NCBI GenBank assembly: GCA_938091985.1
Contig: CALKOE010000311.1
Span: 1-5,466 of the forward strand
Direction: 5' to 3'
Origin: an uncultured Acidimicrobiales bacterium
GTDB taxonomy: Bacteria; Actinomycetota; Acidimicrobiia; Acidimicrobiales; Aldehydirespiratoraceae
DNA: 5,466 bases
Shown here: positions 1 through 5,466 of the stretch, one piece after another
How positions within the stretch are numbered: position 1 is the first letter of the stretch
How the letters are laid out: every line of letters starts with the position of its first letter
Made by a program: the position numbers and the translations under genes
The notes under the pieces: model-generated
What the model saw: only the letters and a program-made list of their open reading frames with translations
Databases searched by the model: none
What the model was told of the DNA's origin: nothing

Positions 1-513
1 AAGATCATCGGTGCGTGGCCACAGCGCATCGCGGTCGACCACGCCGACAATGGTTCCGGCGATGTCGACCGCTCCGGGCATATAGACGCCAGGCATCTCG
101 GCGGTCTCACCACCGAGCAGCGCACAACCGACTTCCTGGCATGCCTCGGCCATACCGGTGACGATCTCAGCGACGATCTCAGGCACGAGCGAGGCAGTTG
201 CGATGTAGTCCATGAAGAACAGCGGTCGAGCGCCCTGCACGAGAATGTCGTCGACGCAATGGTTGACGAGATCGGCGCCGACTCCGCGCCAGCGGCCGTG
301 GCGAGCGGCGAGTTCGACCTTGGTTCCGACCCCGTCGGTCGAAGCGACGAGCACCTTTCCCGGGCCGAGGTTGTCGGCCGCGAACAGGCCGCCGAACGCG
401 CCGACCTCGGAGAGCACCGAGGGTGTGTTGGTGGCCTTGACGGCGTCGGCCAGCAGCTCGACCGTGCGGTTGCCCGCATCGATGTCGACACCGGCATCTC
501 GATAGGTGGTCAC
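1..513 (-). CDS. purM: Phosphoribosylformylglycinamidine cyclo-ligase (AIR synthetase), N-terminal part
   Basis: Partial gene: 171 codons of a family that is usually about 340-350 residues; the C-terminal half lies beyond base 1. The enzyme uses ATP to close the ring of FGAM, giving AIR, in the cytoplasm. Visible family motifs are YRDAGVDIDAGN (residues 4-15), the ASTDGVGTK segment (57-65), CVDDILVQGARPLFFMDY (86-103) and the glycine-rich LLGGETAEMPGVY (132-144), which helps form the nucleotide/substrate site of the PurM/ThiL/SelD superfamily. The start is a GTG at 513-511 that shares the bases GTGA with the purD stop, and a GAGG ribosome binding site sits 7 bases upstream (524-521). The reading frame is open to the window edge with no frameshift. 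The 4-base overlap implies translational coupling to purD. Identity is very secure. Only the downstream half, including the rest of the C-terminal domain, cannot be judged. Confidence 0.96.
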   Translation of the reverse strand, partial: MTTYRDAGVDIDAGNRTVELLADAVKATNTPSVLSEVGAFGGLFAADNLGPGKVLVASTDGVGTKVELAARHGRWRGVGADLVNHCVDDILVQGARPLFFMDYIATASLVPEIVAEIVTGMAEACQEVGCALLGGETAEMPGVYMPGAVDIAGTIVGVVDRDALWPRTDDL

Positions 514-1796
514 AGGGAGACCTCAGCAGTCGCTCGGGCAATGTCGGTGCGGTGCTGCGCACCGGCGAAGTCGATGGCGCTCACGCCCGCATGTGCGGCA
601 TCGGCCGCTTCCGCGAGGGTGTCGCGCACCGCAGTGACGGCAAGAACGCGGCCGCCTGCGGTGTGGGGCACGTCGTCGATGGAACGAGTGCCGGCATGAA
701 AGACGATGCGATCGTCAGCGCCGGCAGCTCCGAGCCCGGCGATCGGCGTGGGATCACTACTGCGAACCGGATACCCAGCGCTGGCTATGACCACAGTGAC
801 AGCGGAGCGCGGACTCCAACGAATGTCGAGATCGGCCAGCGTGCCGTCGATACAGGCGTCGAACACGTCGAGCAGGTCGGATTCGAGCAGGGGCAAGACG
901 ACCTGGGTCTCCGGGTCACCGAATCGGCAGTTGAACTCGATCACCTTCGGGCCGGCCTCGGTGAGCATCATCCCGGCGTAGAGCACGCCTCGATAGGGAC
1001 GGCCCTCGTCGATCATCGCCTGCAGCGTCGGCGCGATCACTTCCTTGCCGATCCGTTCGAGCAATTCGTCGTCGGCGTTCGGTGAGGGGTGAAACGCCCC
1101 CATGCCACCCGTGTTGGGGCCGACGTCACCGACCTCGAGGCGTTTGTGGTCCTGGGCCGCCGGCATGACCTGGAAGTCGGTGCCGTCACAGAAGGCAAGG
1201 ACCGAAACTTCGGGGCCGAAGAGGCGTTCCTCGAGCAGCACCTCGTCGCCCGCATCGCCGAAGCAACGGTCGACCAGAATGTCGCGGATCGCGGCGGCAG
1301 CCTCGTCGCCGGTCTCGGCGACGATCACTCCCTTGCCGGCCGCCAAGCCGCTGGCCTTGATCACCGGTACCGCGGACAACTCCGCCAAGTGCGCAAGCGC
1401 TTCGTCGGCATCGGTGAACGTCGCCGCATCACCGGTGGGAATCGCGTGGCGCAGCAGAAAGTCCTTGCAGTGCGATTTGGATCCTTCGAGCTGCGCAGCG
1501 GCAGCCGACGGGCCGAACGCCCGGATACCGACCTCGTCCAGACGATCTACCAGACCGGCCACCAGCGGATCCTCTGGTCCCACTACGACCATCGCCACTT
1601 CCTCGTCGCGGGCCAACGCCACGATCCCATCGATATCGGTGGCTGCGAGATCGACATTGCGACACTTCTCTTCGTCCGCGGTGCCCGCATTTCCCGGCGC
1701 AACGAGCACAGCATCGACACGAGGTGAGCGGGCCAGAGTCCACGCGAGTGCGTGCTCACGTCCGCCTCCACCCACCACAAGAACCCGCTCCCCCAT
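510..1796 (-). CDS. purD: Phosphoribosylamine--glycine ligase (GAR synthetase)
   Basis: Complete, 428 residues, the normal bacterial length (E. coli PurD is about 429). It catalyses step two of the pathway: phosphoribosylamine + glycine + ATP to GAR. It has an ATP-grasp fold. The N-terminal dinucleotide-like loop VVGGGGREHALAW is at 7-19, VVGPEDPL at 71-78, and LEGSK at 103-107. The ATP-grasp segment VIKASGLAAGKGV is at 145-157, with LLEE at 187-190. QDHKR (215-219) leads into DVGPNTGGMG (224-233), and GVLYAGMML is at 270-278. The family signature FNCRFGDPETQVVLPLL spans 288-304. The start is ATG at 1796, three bases after the purF stop, with a GGGGAG ribosome binding site 8 bases upstream. 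The stop TGA overlaps the purM GTG. One mild oddity is the SKSHCKDF stretch (106-113), where I expect an aromatic residue, as in SKxFxK. The protein otherwise looks fully functional. Confidence 0.98.
   Translation of the reverse strand: MGERVLVVGGGGREHALAWTLARSPRVDAVLVAPGNAGTADEEKCRNVDLAATDIDGIVALARDEEVAMVVVGPEDPLVAGLVDRLDEVGIRAFGPSAAAAQLEGSKSHCKDFLLRHAIPTGDAATFTDADEALAHLAELSAVPVIKASGLAAGKGVIVAETGDEAAAAIRDILVDRCFGDAGDEVLLEERLFGPEVSVLAFCDGTDFQVMPAAQDHKRLEVGDVGPNTGGMGAFHPSPNADDELLERIGKEVIAPTLQAMIDEGRPYRGVLYAGMMLTEAGPKVIEFNCRFGDPETQVVLPLLESDLLDVFDACIDGTLADLDIRWSPRSAVTVVIASAGYPVRSSDPTPIAGLGAAGADDRIVFHAGTRSIDDVPHTAGGRVLAVTAVRDTLAEAADAAHAGVSAIDFAGAQHRTDIARATAEVSL
521..524 (-). promoter_or_regulatory. 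purM ribosome binding site
   Basis: GAGG on the minus strand, inside the last codons of purD and 7 bases before the GTG at 513. It supports that GTG as the purM start even though it overlaps the purD stop codon. Confidence 0.7.
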
Positions 1797-1799
1797 TGG

Positions 1800-3233
1800 T
1801 CAGTCTCCCCAGACCTGGGCGAACTGTTCCTTGGTCTTCAGCTGCAGCTGCACGAAGCGCTCGGACTCGAACGGGTACACACCGGTGAAGCAGGCGTTGC
1901 AGTAGCCGTCCTCGGCCTCGAGCCCACGCATCAGTGCCTCGATCGAGAGATACGCGAGCGAGTCGGCGCCGATGTGTTCGCAGATCTCCTCGACGGTCTT
2001 CTGCGCCGCGATCAGTTCGTCGCGAGATGCCATGTCGACGCCCATGTAGCAGGGGTCGGTGATCGCCGGACAGGCGACACGCACGTGGACCTCAGCGGCT
2101 CCCGCATCGCGCAGCATCTGCACGAGTGGGCCAGAAGTGCTTCCTCGCACGATGGAGTCATCGACCATGACCACTCGCTTGCCGAACAGGTTGTCGCCGA
2201 GCGGGTTGAACTTCATGGCCACGCCGGCATCGCGAAGCTGCTGGGTCGGTTCGATGAAGGTCCGACCGACATAGCGGTTCTTGATCAGGCCCTCGGTGTA
2301 GGGAATCCCAGACTCCTGGGCGAACCCGACCGCATGAGGGGTACCCGAATCGGGCACAGGCACGACGAGATCGGCCTCGACCGGCGCCTCGCGGGCGAGC
2401 TCGCGTCCCAGCCGCTGCCGGGTCGAGTGCACCAGGCTGCCGCTGTGGACCGAATCGGGGCGGGAGAAGTAGATCTGCTCGAACGTGCAGAACGACTTCT
2501 TCTTCGGCACCGCGCCCTGCTCGACGTAGAGGCCGTTGTCGTCGATGCGCACGATCTCGCCGGGTTCGACCTCGCGCACGAACTCCGCACCGATCGCAGA
2601 GAACGCACACGTCTCGGAGGCGAGGACGTAACCGTCATCGATCTTGCCGACCACGAGCGGACGAAATCCCCAGGGATCGCGCACCCCATAGATCGCATCT
2701 CGTGTGAGGATCGTCAGCGCAAATGCGCCCTCCGCTCGGCTCATGAGCACACGAATACGGCTGAGCCAGTCGCCGCCGGCACCCGTGAGCAGGTGAACCA
2801 TCACCTCGGTGTCGCTCGACGTCTGCAGGCCGACACCCCGCTCGAGGAGCTCACGACGCAACACATGGGCGTTGACGAGGTTGCCGTTGTGCGCAACGCC
2901 GAGCGGACCGTCGATGGTTTCGATCACCTGCGGCTGTGCATTGCGAAGGCCCGACCCGCCCGTCGTCGAGTAACGGCTGTGGCCGATTGCGAGGTCGCCG
3001 TGCAGGGTCGAGAGGTTGTCCTCGTTGAACACGCTGGAGACAAGACCTTGGCCCTTGTGGATGTGGGCCACACCATCGTCGACGCTGACGATGCCCGCGG
3101 CCTCCTGCCCTCGGTGCTGCAGTGTGTAGAGCGCGAAGAACGCCAAGCGTGCGGCATCCTGCCCCGGGGCATGGATGCCGACGACACCACACTCCTCGTG
3201 AAGATCGTCACCAGTAGGAAACACCGATATCAC
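1800..3233 (-). CDS. purF: Amidophosphoribosyltransferase (glutamine PRPP amidotransferase), iron-sulfur type
   Basis: Complete, 477 residues from the chosen start. It catalyses the committed step: PRPP + glutamine to phosphoribosylamine + glutamate. The N-terminal Ntn-hydrolase glutaminase domain begins at Cys15 (EECGVVGIH), the expected nucleophile exposed when a short propeptide is removed. Other glutaminase landmarks are LQHRGQEAAGI (38-48), GHSRYSTTG (84-92), AHNGNLVNA (114-122) and SSDTEV (139-144). The C-terminal phosphoribosyltransferase domain carries the PRPP loop VVMVDDSIVRGSTS (354-367) and GLIKNRYVGRTFI (315-327). Cys249, Cys395, Cys445 and Cys448 match the four 4Fe-4S ligands of Bacillus subtilis PurF. 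The start used is GTG 3233-3231, sharing GTGA with the purK stop. A second in-frame GTG at 3224-3222 would give 474 residues and an 11-residue propeptide. It is preceded by GGTGAT, which could pair with the 16S tail, so it is a serious alternative. The frame stays open far upstream, but that stretch is out-of-frame purK. Confidence 0.96.
   Translation of the reverse strand: MISVFPTGDDLHEECGVVGIHAPGQDAARLAFFALYTLQHRGQEAAGIVSVDDGVAHIHKGQGLVSSVFNEDNLSTLHGDLAIGHSRYSTTGGSGLRNAQPQVIETIDGPLGVAHNGNLVNAHVLRRELLERGVGLQTSSDTEVMVHLLTGAGGDWLSRIRVLMSRAEGAFALTILTRDAIYGVRDPWGFRPLVVGKIDDGYVLASETCAFSAIGAEFVREVEPGEIVRIDDNGLYVEQGAVPKKKSFCTFEQIYFSRPDSVHSGSLVHSTRQRLGRELAREAPVEADLVVPVPDSGTPHAVGFAQESGIPYTEGLIKNRYVGRTFIEPTQQLRDAGVAMKFNPLGDNLFGKRVVMVDDSIVRGSTSGPLVQMLRDAGAAEVHVRVACPAITDPCYMGVDMASRDELIAAQKTVEEICEHIGADSLAYLSIEALMRGLEAEDGYCNACFTGVYPFESERFVQLQLKTKEQFAQVWGD
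1805..1810 (-). promoter_or_regulatory. purD ribosome binding site
   Basis: GGGGAG on the minus strand, lying within the final codons of purF and 8 bases before the purD ATG. The placement inside the preceding gene is what is expected in a coupled operon, and it confirms the ATG at 1796. Confidence 0.75.
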
Positions 3234-4369
3234 CGTCCGGAGAGCACGACGCGGGCGTCGTTGGCTCGTTGTAATGCCTGCGCGGCAGTGTCGCCCACGC
3301 AGGTCAGATGTCCCATCTTTCGACCCGGCCGAGCCTCGGCCTTGCCGTAGAGATGGAGATGGATCATGGAGTCGCGGAGTGCGGCGGGCCAGAGGGGCTC
3401 GCCATCGGTCCACAGATAACCAAGAAGTTGCACCATTGCGGCCGGACGGCATTCGCCGTCGCCGAGAGGAAGGCCACAGACGGCCCGCAATTGTTGTTCG
3501 AACTGGCTCGCAGCCGCCGCTTCGATCGTGCAGTGGCCGCTGTTGTGCGGGCGAGGAGCGACCTCGTTGACGAGGAGTTCCTGTTCTGTGTCGAAGATCT
3601 CGACGCAGAGCACACCGACCAGGTCCCACGCCGCGGCAATCCGATGCGCCAGCGCTCGCGCCTCATCGGCCCGATCGTCCGGAATCTCGGCCGGCACGAT
3701 CGTGGTGTCGAGAATGTGGTGAACGTGGTGGTTCTCCATCACGCCGTGATCGACCACCGTCCCGTCGGCTCCGCGGGCCACCACGACCGACAATTCGCGC
3801 TCGAAGGGGACCACGGCTTCGACGACCAGACGCTCGCCGCCCAGTGTGGTCCACGCCGCTTCGATCTCGGCCGGATCGTCGATTCGCACCTGACCCTTGC
3901 CGTCGTAGCCGAACCGGGCCGCCTTCGCGATCACGGGAACGCCGAGATGTTCGACCGCATCGCGCAACTCATCGGAGGTATCGGCAGGGCGCCACGGGGC
4001 GACGGCGACCCCGGCGGCGGTGAGGGCCCGCTTCTCGCGCTGTCGGTCCTGGGCATCGGCGATGATCGCGCCTGACGGGTGCACCGGCACGCCGGCCGCG
4101 GCGGCGGCTTCGGCCAACGAGGGGTCGACGTTCTCGAACTCCCAGGTGATCACATCGGACTCGGCGAGAAAGCGTTCGACGGCGGTGTCGTCGTCGAACG
4201 GCGCCGCGATCTCGATCTCGGAGATGCTCCCCGCCGGGGTGTCTTTGGCACCGCCAGTGAGGACGGCCACGCGATACCCGAACTGGTGTGCGACCTGCGC
4301 AAGCATCCGACCCAACTGGCCGCCACCCACCACCCCAATGGTGGAACCAGGTAGAAGCGGGCCGGGCAC
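3230..4369 (-). CDS. purK: N5-carboxyaminoimidazole ribonucleotide synthetase
   Basis: Complete, 379 residues, typical for the family. It uses ATP and bicarbonate to convert AIR to the unstable N5-CAIR, which PurE then rearranges. It is an ATP-grasp protein. The N-terminal IGVVGGGQLGRML (11-23) is the Rossmann-like opening. VITWEFENV is at 73-81, QDRQREK at 107-113, and the ATP-grasp glycine loop IAKAARFGYDGKGQ at 147-160. FERELSVVVAR (189-199) is followed by the ATP/metal-site block VNEVAPRPHNSGHCTIEA (267-284), then SQFEQQLRA (288-296), GLPLGD (299-304) and KMGHLT (351-356). The start is GTG at 4369, two bases after the purE TGA. No strong ribosome binding site precedes it, so it probably depends on translational coupling with purE. 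No later start would keep the nucleotide-binding opening intact. The adjacency to purE matches its substrate-channelling partner. Confidence 0.97.
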   Translation of the reverse strand: MPGPLLPGSTIGVVGGGQLGRMLAQVAHQFGYRVAVLTGGAKDTPAGSISEIEIAAPFDDDTAVERFLAESDVITWEFENVDPSLAEAAAAAGVPVHPSGAIIADAQDRQREKRALTAAGVAVAPWRPADTSDELRDAVEHLGVPVIAKAARFGYDGKGQVRIDDPAEIEAAWTTLGGERLVVEAVVPFERELSVVVARGADGTVVDHGVMENHHVHHILDTTIVPAEIPDDRADEARALAHRIAAAWDLVGVLCVEIFDTEQELLVNEVAPRPHNSGHCTIEAAAASQFEQQLRAVCGLPLGDGECRPAAMVQLLGYLWTDGEPLWPAALRDSMIHLHLYGKAEARPGRKMGHLTCVGDTAAQALQRANDARVVLSGR

Positions 4370-4371
4370 GA

Positions 4372-4863
4372 TCAGTGGTCCAACTCGATCGAGCGGACCT
4401 GGGCGTTTCGCTGGGCCCGGTAGGCATGGAGTGCCGCAGCCAGCGAATCGTCGTGGCGGGCGAGCATCGCTACTGCCAACAAGCCTGCATTCGTGGCACC
4501 CGCTGCACCGATCGCCATCGTGGCCACCGGCACACCGCTTGGCATCTGCACAATCGACAGCAGCGAGTCGATTCCGTTGAGCGCCCGACTCTTGATCGGC
4601 ACCCCGATCACCGGAACGATCGTGTGTCCGGCCACCATGCCCGGCAGGTGGGCCGCTCCTCCGGCGCCGGCAACGATGACCTGGAGCCCTCGGCTCTCCG
4701 CAGACTCGGCGTAGTCGGTCATGAGGTCTGGGGTCCGGTGCGCCGACACGACGCGAGCCTCGAACGGCACGGCGAAATCGCCGAGGATGTCGGCCGTGCC
4801 GCGCATCGTCTCCCAGTCGGAGTCGCTGCCCATGATCACGCCGACGAGCGGATCGTCACTCAC
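4372..4863 (-). CDS. purE: N5-carboxyaminoimidazole ribonucleotide mutase, class I PurE
   Basis: Complete, 163 residues, the usual length for bacterial class I PurE. It moves the carboxyl group of N5-CAIR to carbon 4, giving CAIR; the family works as an octamer. The substrate-binding loop MGSDSDW is at 11-17. VVSAHRTPD (38-46) contains His42, equivalent to the catalytic His45 of E. coli. [12 protein letters not shown] (65-76), PVIGVPI (84-90) and [17 protein letters not shown] (103-119) are all present. The class I mutase assignment, rather than the class II AIR carboxylase of animals, follows from these motifs and from the purK partner. The start is GTG at 4863, backed by a near-perfect GGGGAGGA ribosome binding site 7 bases upstream. 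It is the first gene after the only sizeable gap in the window, and its strong initiation site may set translation for the coupled purK-F-D-M series. Confidence 0.98.
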   Translation of the reverse strand: MSDDPLVGVIMGSDSDWETMRGTADILGDFAVPFEARVVSAHRTPDLMTDYAESAESRGLQVIVAGAGGAAHLPGMVAGHTIVPVIGVPIKSRALNGIDSLLSIVQMPSGVPVATMAIGAAGATNAGLLAVAMLARHDDSLAAALHAYRAQRNAQVRSIELDH

Positions 4864-4913
4864 GCGGTCGTCCTCCCCGAATTCCCCGACCAGTCTGCAT
4901 CCTCGCGCGCCAT
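4860..4913 (-). other. Possible 17-residue leader ORF ending on the purE start
   Basis: An ATG in the hairpin loop (4913-4911) opens a 17-codon frame, [17 protein letters not shown]. Its TGA (4862-4860) shares GTGA with the purE start codon, the same junction type seen at purD-purM and purK-purF. An AGG six bases upstream is only a weak ribosome binding site, and the peptide resembles no family I know. It may be a translated coupling leader or a chance frame in GC-rich DNA; chance is the more likely reading without conservation data. Confidence 0.15.
4871..4878 (-). promoter_or_regulatory. Strong purE ribosome binding site
   Basis: GGGGAGGA on the minus strand, 7 bases before the purE GTG at 4863, and the best match to a consensus Shine-Dalgarno in the window. 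It fixes the start. It lies in a 16-base interval bounded by GGTCG (4891-4887) and CGACC (4870-4866), which could form a weak 5-bp stem around it; whether that matters is unknown. Confidence 0.8.
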
Positions 4914-4926
4914 CGCGCGCCTGAGG
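4901..4926 (-). promoter_or_regulatory. GC-rich hairpin in the purC-purE spacer
   Basis: An inverted repeat, read on the transcript: CCTC, two unpaired bases, GCGCGC, a GATG loop, GCGCGC, then GAGG. That gives a 6-bp all-GC stem extended by 4 more pairs across a 2-base bulge. It lies 36 bases downstream of the purC stop and 37 bases upstream of the purE start. There is no run of U after it, so it is not a standard intrinsic terminator. It could be an mRNA processing or stability element, a weak pause or attenuation site, or simply a GC-rich coincidence. The role is inference; the pairing is visible. Confidence 0.45.
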
Positions 4927-4962
4927 GGGATGACTTCTCGGCGAAAATCGGCCGGTATTTTG

Positions 4963-5466
4963 TCACCCGACCGCAGCCCGGATCGCGTCGACCACGCGGG
5001 GTGCCGCCGGATACTCGCCAGGAATGAGATCGGTGCCGGTCAGCGCCGTGAACGTCTCCTGATACACCGCCGCGGCGATCTCTGCGAGCTCACGGTCGAG
5101 CGGGGGCGGGTCGCCCTCGCCGCGATAGCCACGCTCGGCGTAGACGAGGCGGACGACTTCCTTGTCGAGGTTCTCCGGCTCACGCCCGGCCGCCAGCCGC
5201 TGTTGCACTGTCGAAGCCCGCCAGTAGCGCGAGCTGTCGGGCGTGTGGACCTCGTCGATGATGGTGAGCCGGCCGTCGTCGTCGATGCCGAACTCGTATT
5301 TGGTGTCGACGAGCACGAGCCCGGCCGCTGCCGCGATCTGTCGGCCTCGATCGAACACCGCCAGCGCCGTCGTGCGCACCTCGTCCCAGCGCTCGGCCGG
5401 GACCAGTCCCTGTTCGACGATCTCCAGCTCGGTGATCGGCGCGTCGTGGCCGCCCTGCTCGGCCTT
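4963..5466 (-). CDS. purC: Phosphoribosylaminoimidazole-succinocarboxamide synthase (SAICAR synthetase), C-terminal part
   Basis: Partial gene: the last 167 residues plus stop. The N-terminal ATP-binding lobe and the start codon lie beyond base 5466. The enzyme joins aspartate to CAIR with ATP to form SAICAR. The fragment opens with KAEQGGHDAPITELEI (1-16), matching the T-K-A-x-x-G-H-D region of the longer SAICAR synthetase form found in yeast and many bacteria. The family signature LVLVDTKYEFG is at 50-60, and IIDEVHTPDSSRYW (69-82) carries the acidic and serine/arginine residues of the active site. NLDKEVVRLVYAERGY (99-114) is also typical of this longer form. The GTG at 5379 is an internal valine, since recognisable PurC sequence continues upstream in frame to the window edge. 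The next gene, purE, starts 99 bp downstream, and its product makes the PurC substrate. Confidence 0.96.
   Translation of the reverse strand, partial: KAEQGGHDAPITELEIVEQGLVPAERWDEVRTTALAVFDRGRQIAAAAGLVLVDTKYEFGIDDDGRLTIIDEVHTPDSSRYWRASTVQQRLAAGREPENLDKEVVRLVYAERGYRGEGDPPPLDRELAEIAAAVYQETFTALTGTDLIPGEYPAAPRVVDAIRAAVG

Noticed and set aside
179..562. A 127-codon minus-strand frame overlapping the purM start
   Set aside because: It is a frame-shifted shadow of purM: Arg-rich translation with no family resemblance, while the true purM frame is open from 513 to base 1.
1102..1905. A 267-codon plus-strand frame across purD and the end of purF
   Set aside because: Low-complexity Ser/Ala/Arg/Thr translation typical of a shadow of a high-GC gene; it lies opposite the conserved purD.
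1752..3350. A 532-codon open frame on the plus strand, antisense to purF
   Set aside because: It mirrors purF codon structure in GC-rich DNA, its translation is rich in Arg, His, Asp and Val with no recognisable domain, and the opposite strand encodes an unmistakable PurF across the same bases.
3234..3629. A 132-codon N-terminal extension of the purF frame, reaching an upstream start inside purK
   Set aside because: The extension is Arg/Ser/Pro-rich out-of-frame purK sequence with no PurF homology. PurF needs its cysteine close to the N-terminus for processing, so the start belongs at 3233 or 3224.
3308..4075. A 255-codon plus-strand frame antisense to purK
   Set aside because: No motif or domain recognised, and it coincides fully with conserved PurK coding on the other strand.
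4927..4962. A possible promoter for purE in the AT-richer patch after purC
   Set aside because: GTGACA resembles a -35 box, but no convincing -10 hexamer occurs 16-18 bases downstream, so no promoter can be supported from sequence alone.
4864..4962. A purine or PRPP riboswitch in the purC-purE spacer
   Set aside because: The spacer is only 99 bases and shows one hairpin and a weak second stem, without a recognisable multi-stem aptamer arrangement or conserved riboswitch core.

Overview
This window is a dense run of de novo purine (IMP) biosynthesis genes, all on the minus strand. In transcription order they are purC (3' part only), purE, purK, purF, purD and purM (5' part only). Both ends of the window cut through genes. 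No RNA gene, mobile element, CRISPR array or plus-strand gene could be supported. The base composition is visibly GC-rich, several starts are GTG, and the only gap longer than a few bases is about 99 bp between purC and purE. This fits a free-living high-GC bacterium. The protein motifs are compatible with Actinomycetota (for example Acidimicrobiia) or a Chloroflexota-like lineage, but I cannot settle the phylum from this window.

Layout from the 5' end of the transcript. The C-terminal 167 residues of PurC (SAICAR synthetase) end at 4963. A 99-bp spacer follows (4864-4962). It holds a GC-rich hairpin, a possible 17-codon leader ORF that ends on the purE start, and a very strong ribosome binding site. 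PurE (4372-4863) and PurK (3230-4369) are separated by 2 bp. PurF (1800-3233) appears to overlap the purK stop by 4 bp. PurD (510-1796) follows purF after 3 bp. PurM (1-513) overlaps purD by 4 bp and runs out of the window. From purE to purM the genes are effectively gapless, so they should be co-transcribed and translationally coupled.

Functionally, PurF and PurD perform the first two steps (PRPP to phosphoribosylamine to GAR). PurM closes the imidazole ring to give AIR. PurK and PurE carboxylate AIR by the two-step bacterial N5-CAIR route, and PurC adds aspartate to form SAICAR. The steps not encoded here are GAR formylation (purN/purT), FGAM synthesis (purL/Q/S), purB and purH. They may lie just outside or elsewhere in the genome.

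This is mostly an ordinary housekeeping region and I see no new biological system. The points worth a second look are the purC-purE leader (hairpin plus mini-ORF), the choice of PurF start (propeptide of 14 or 11 residues), and the intact iron-sulfur cysteine set in PurF.
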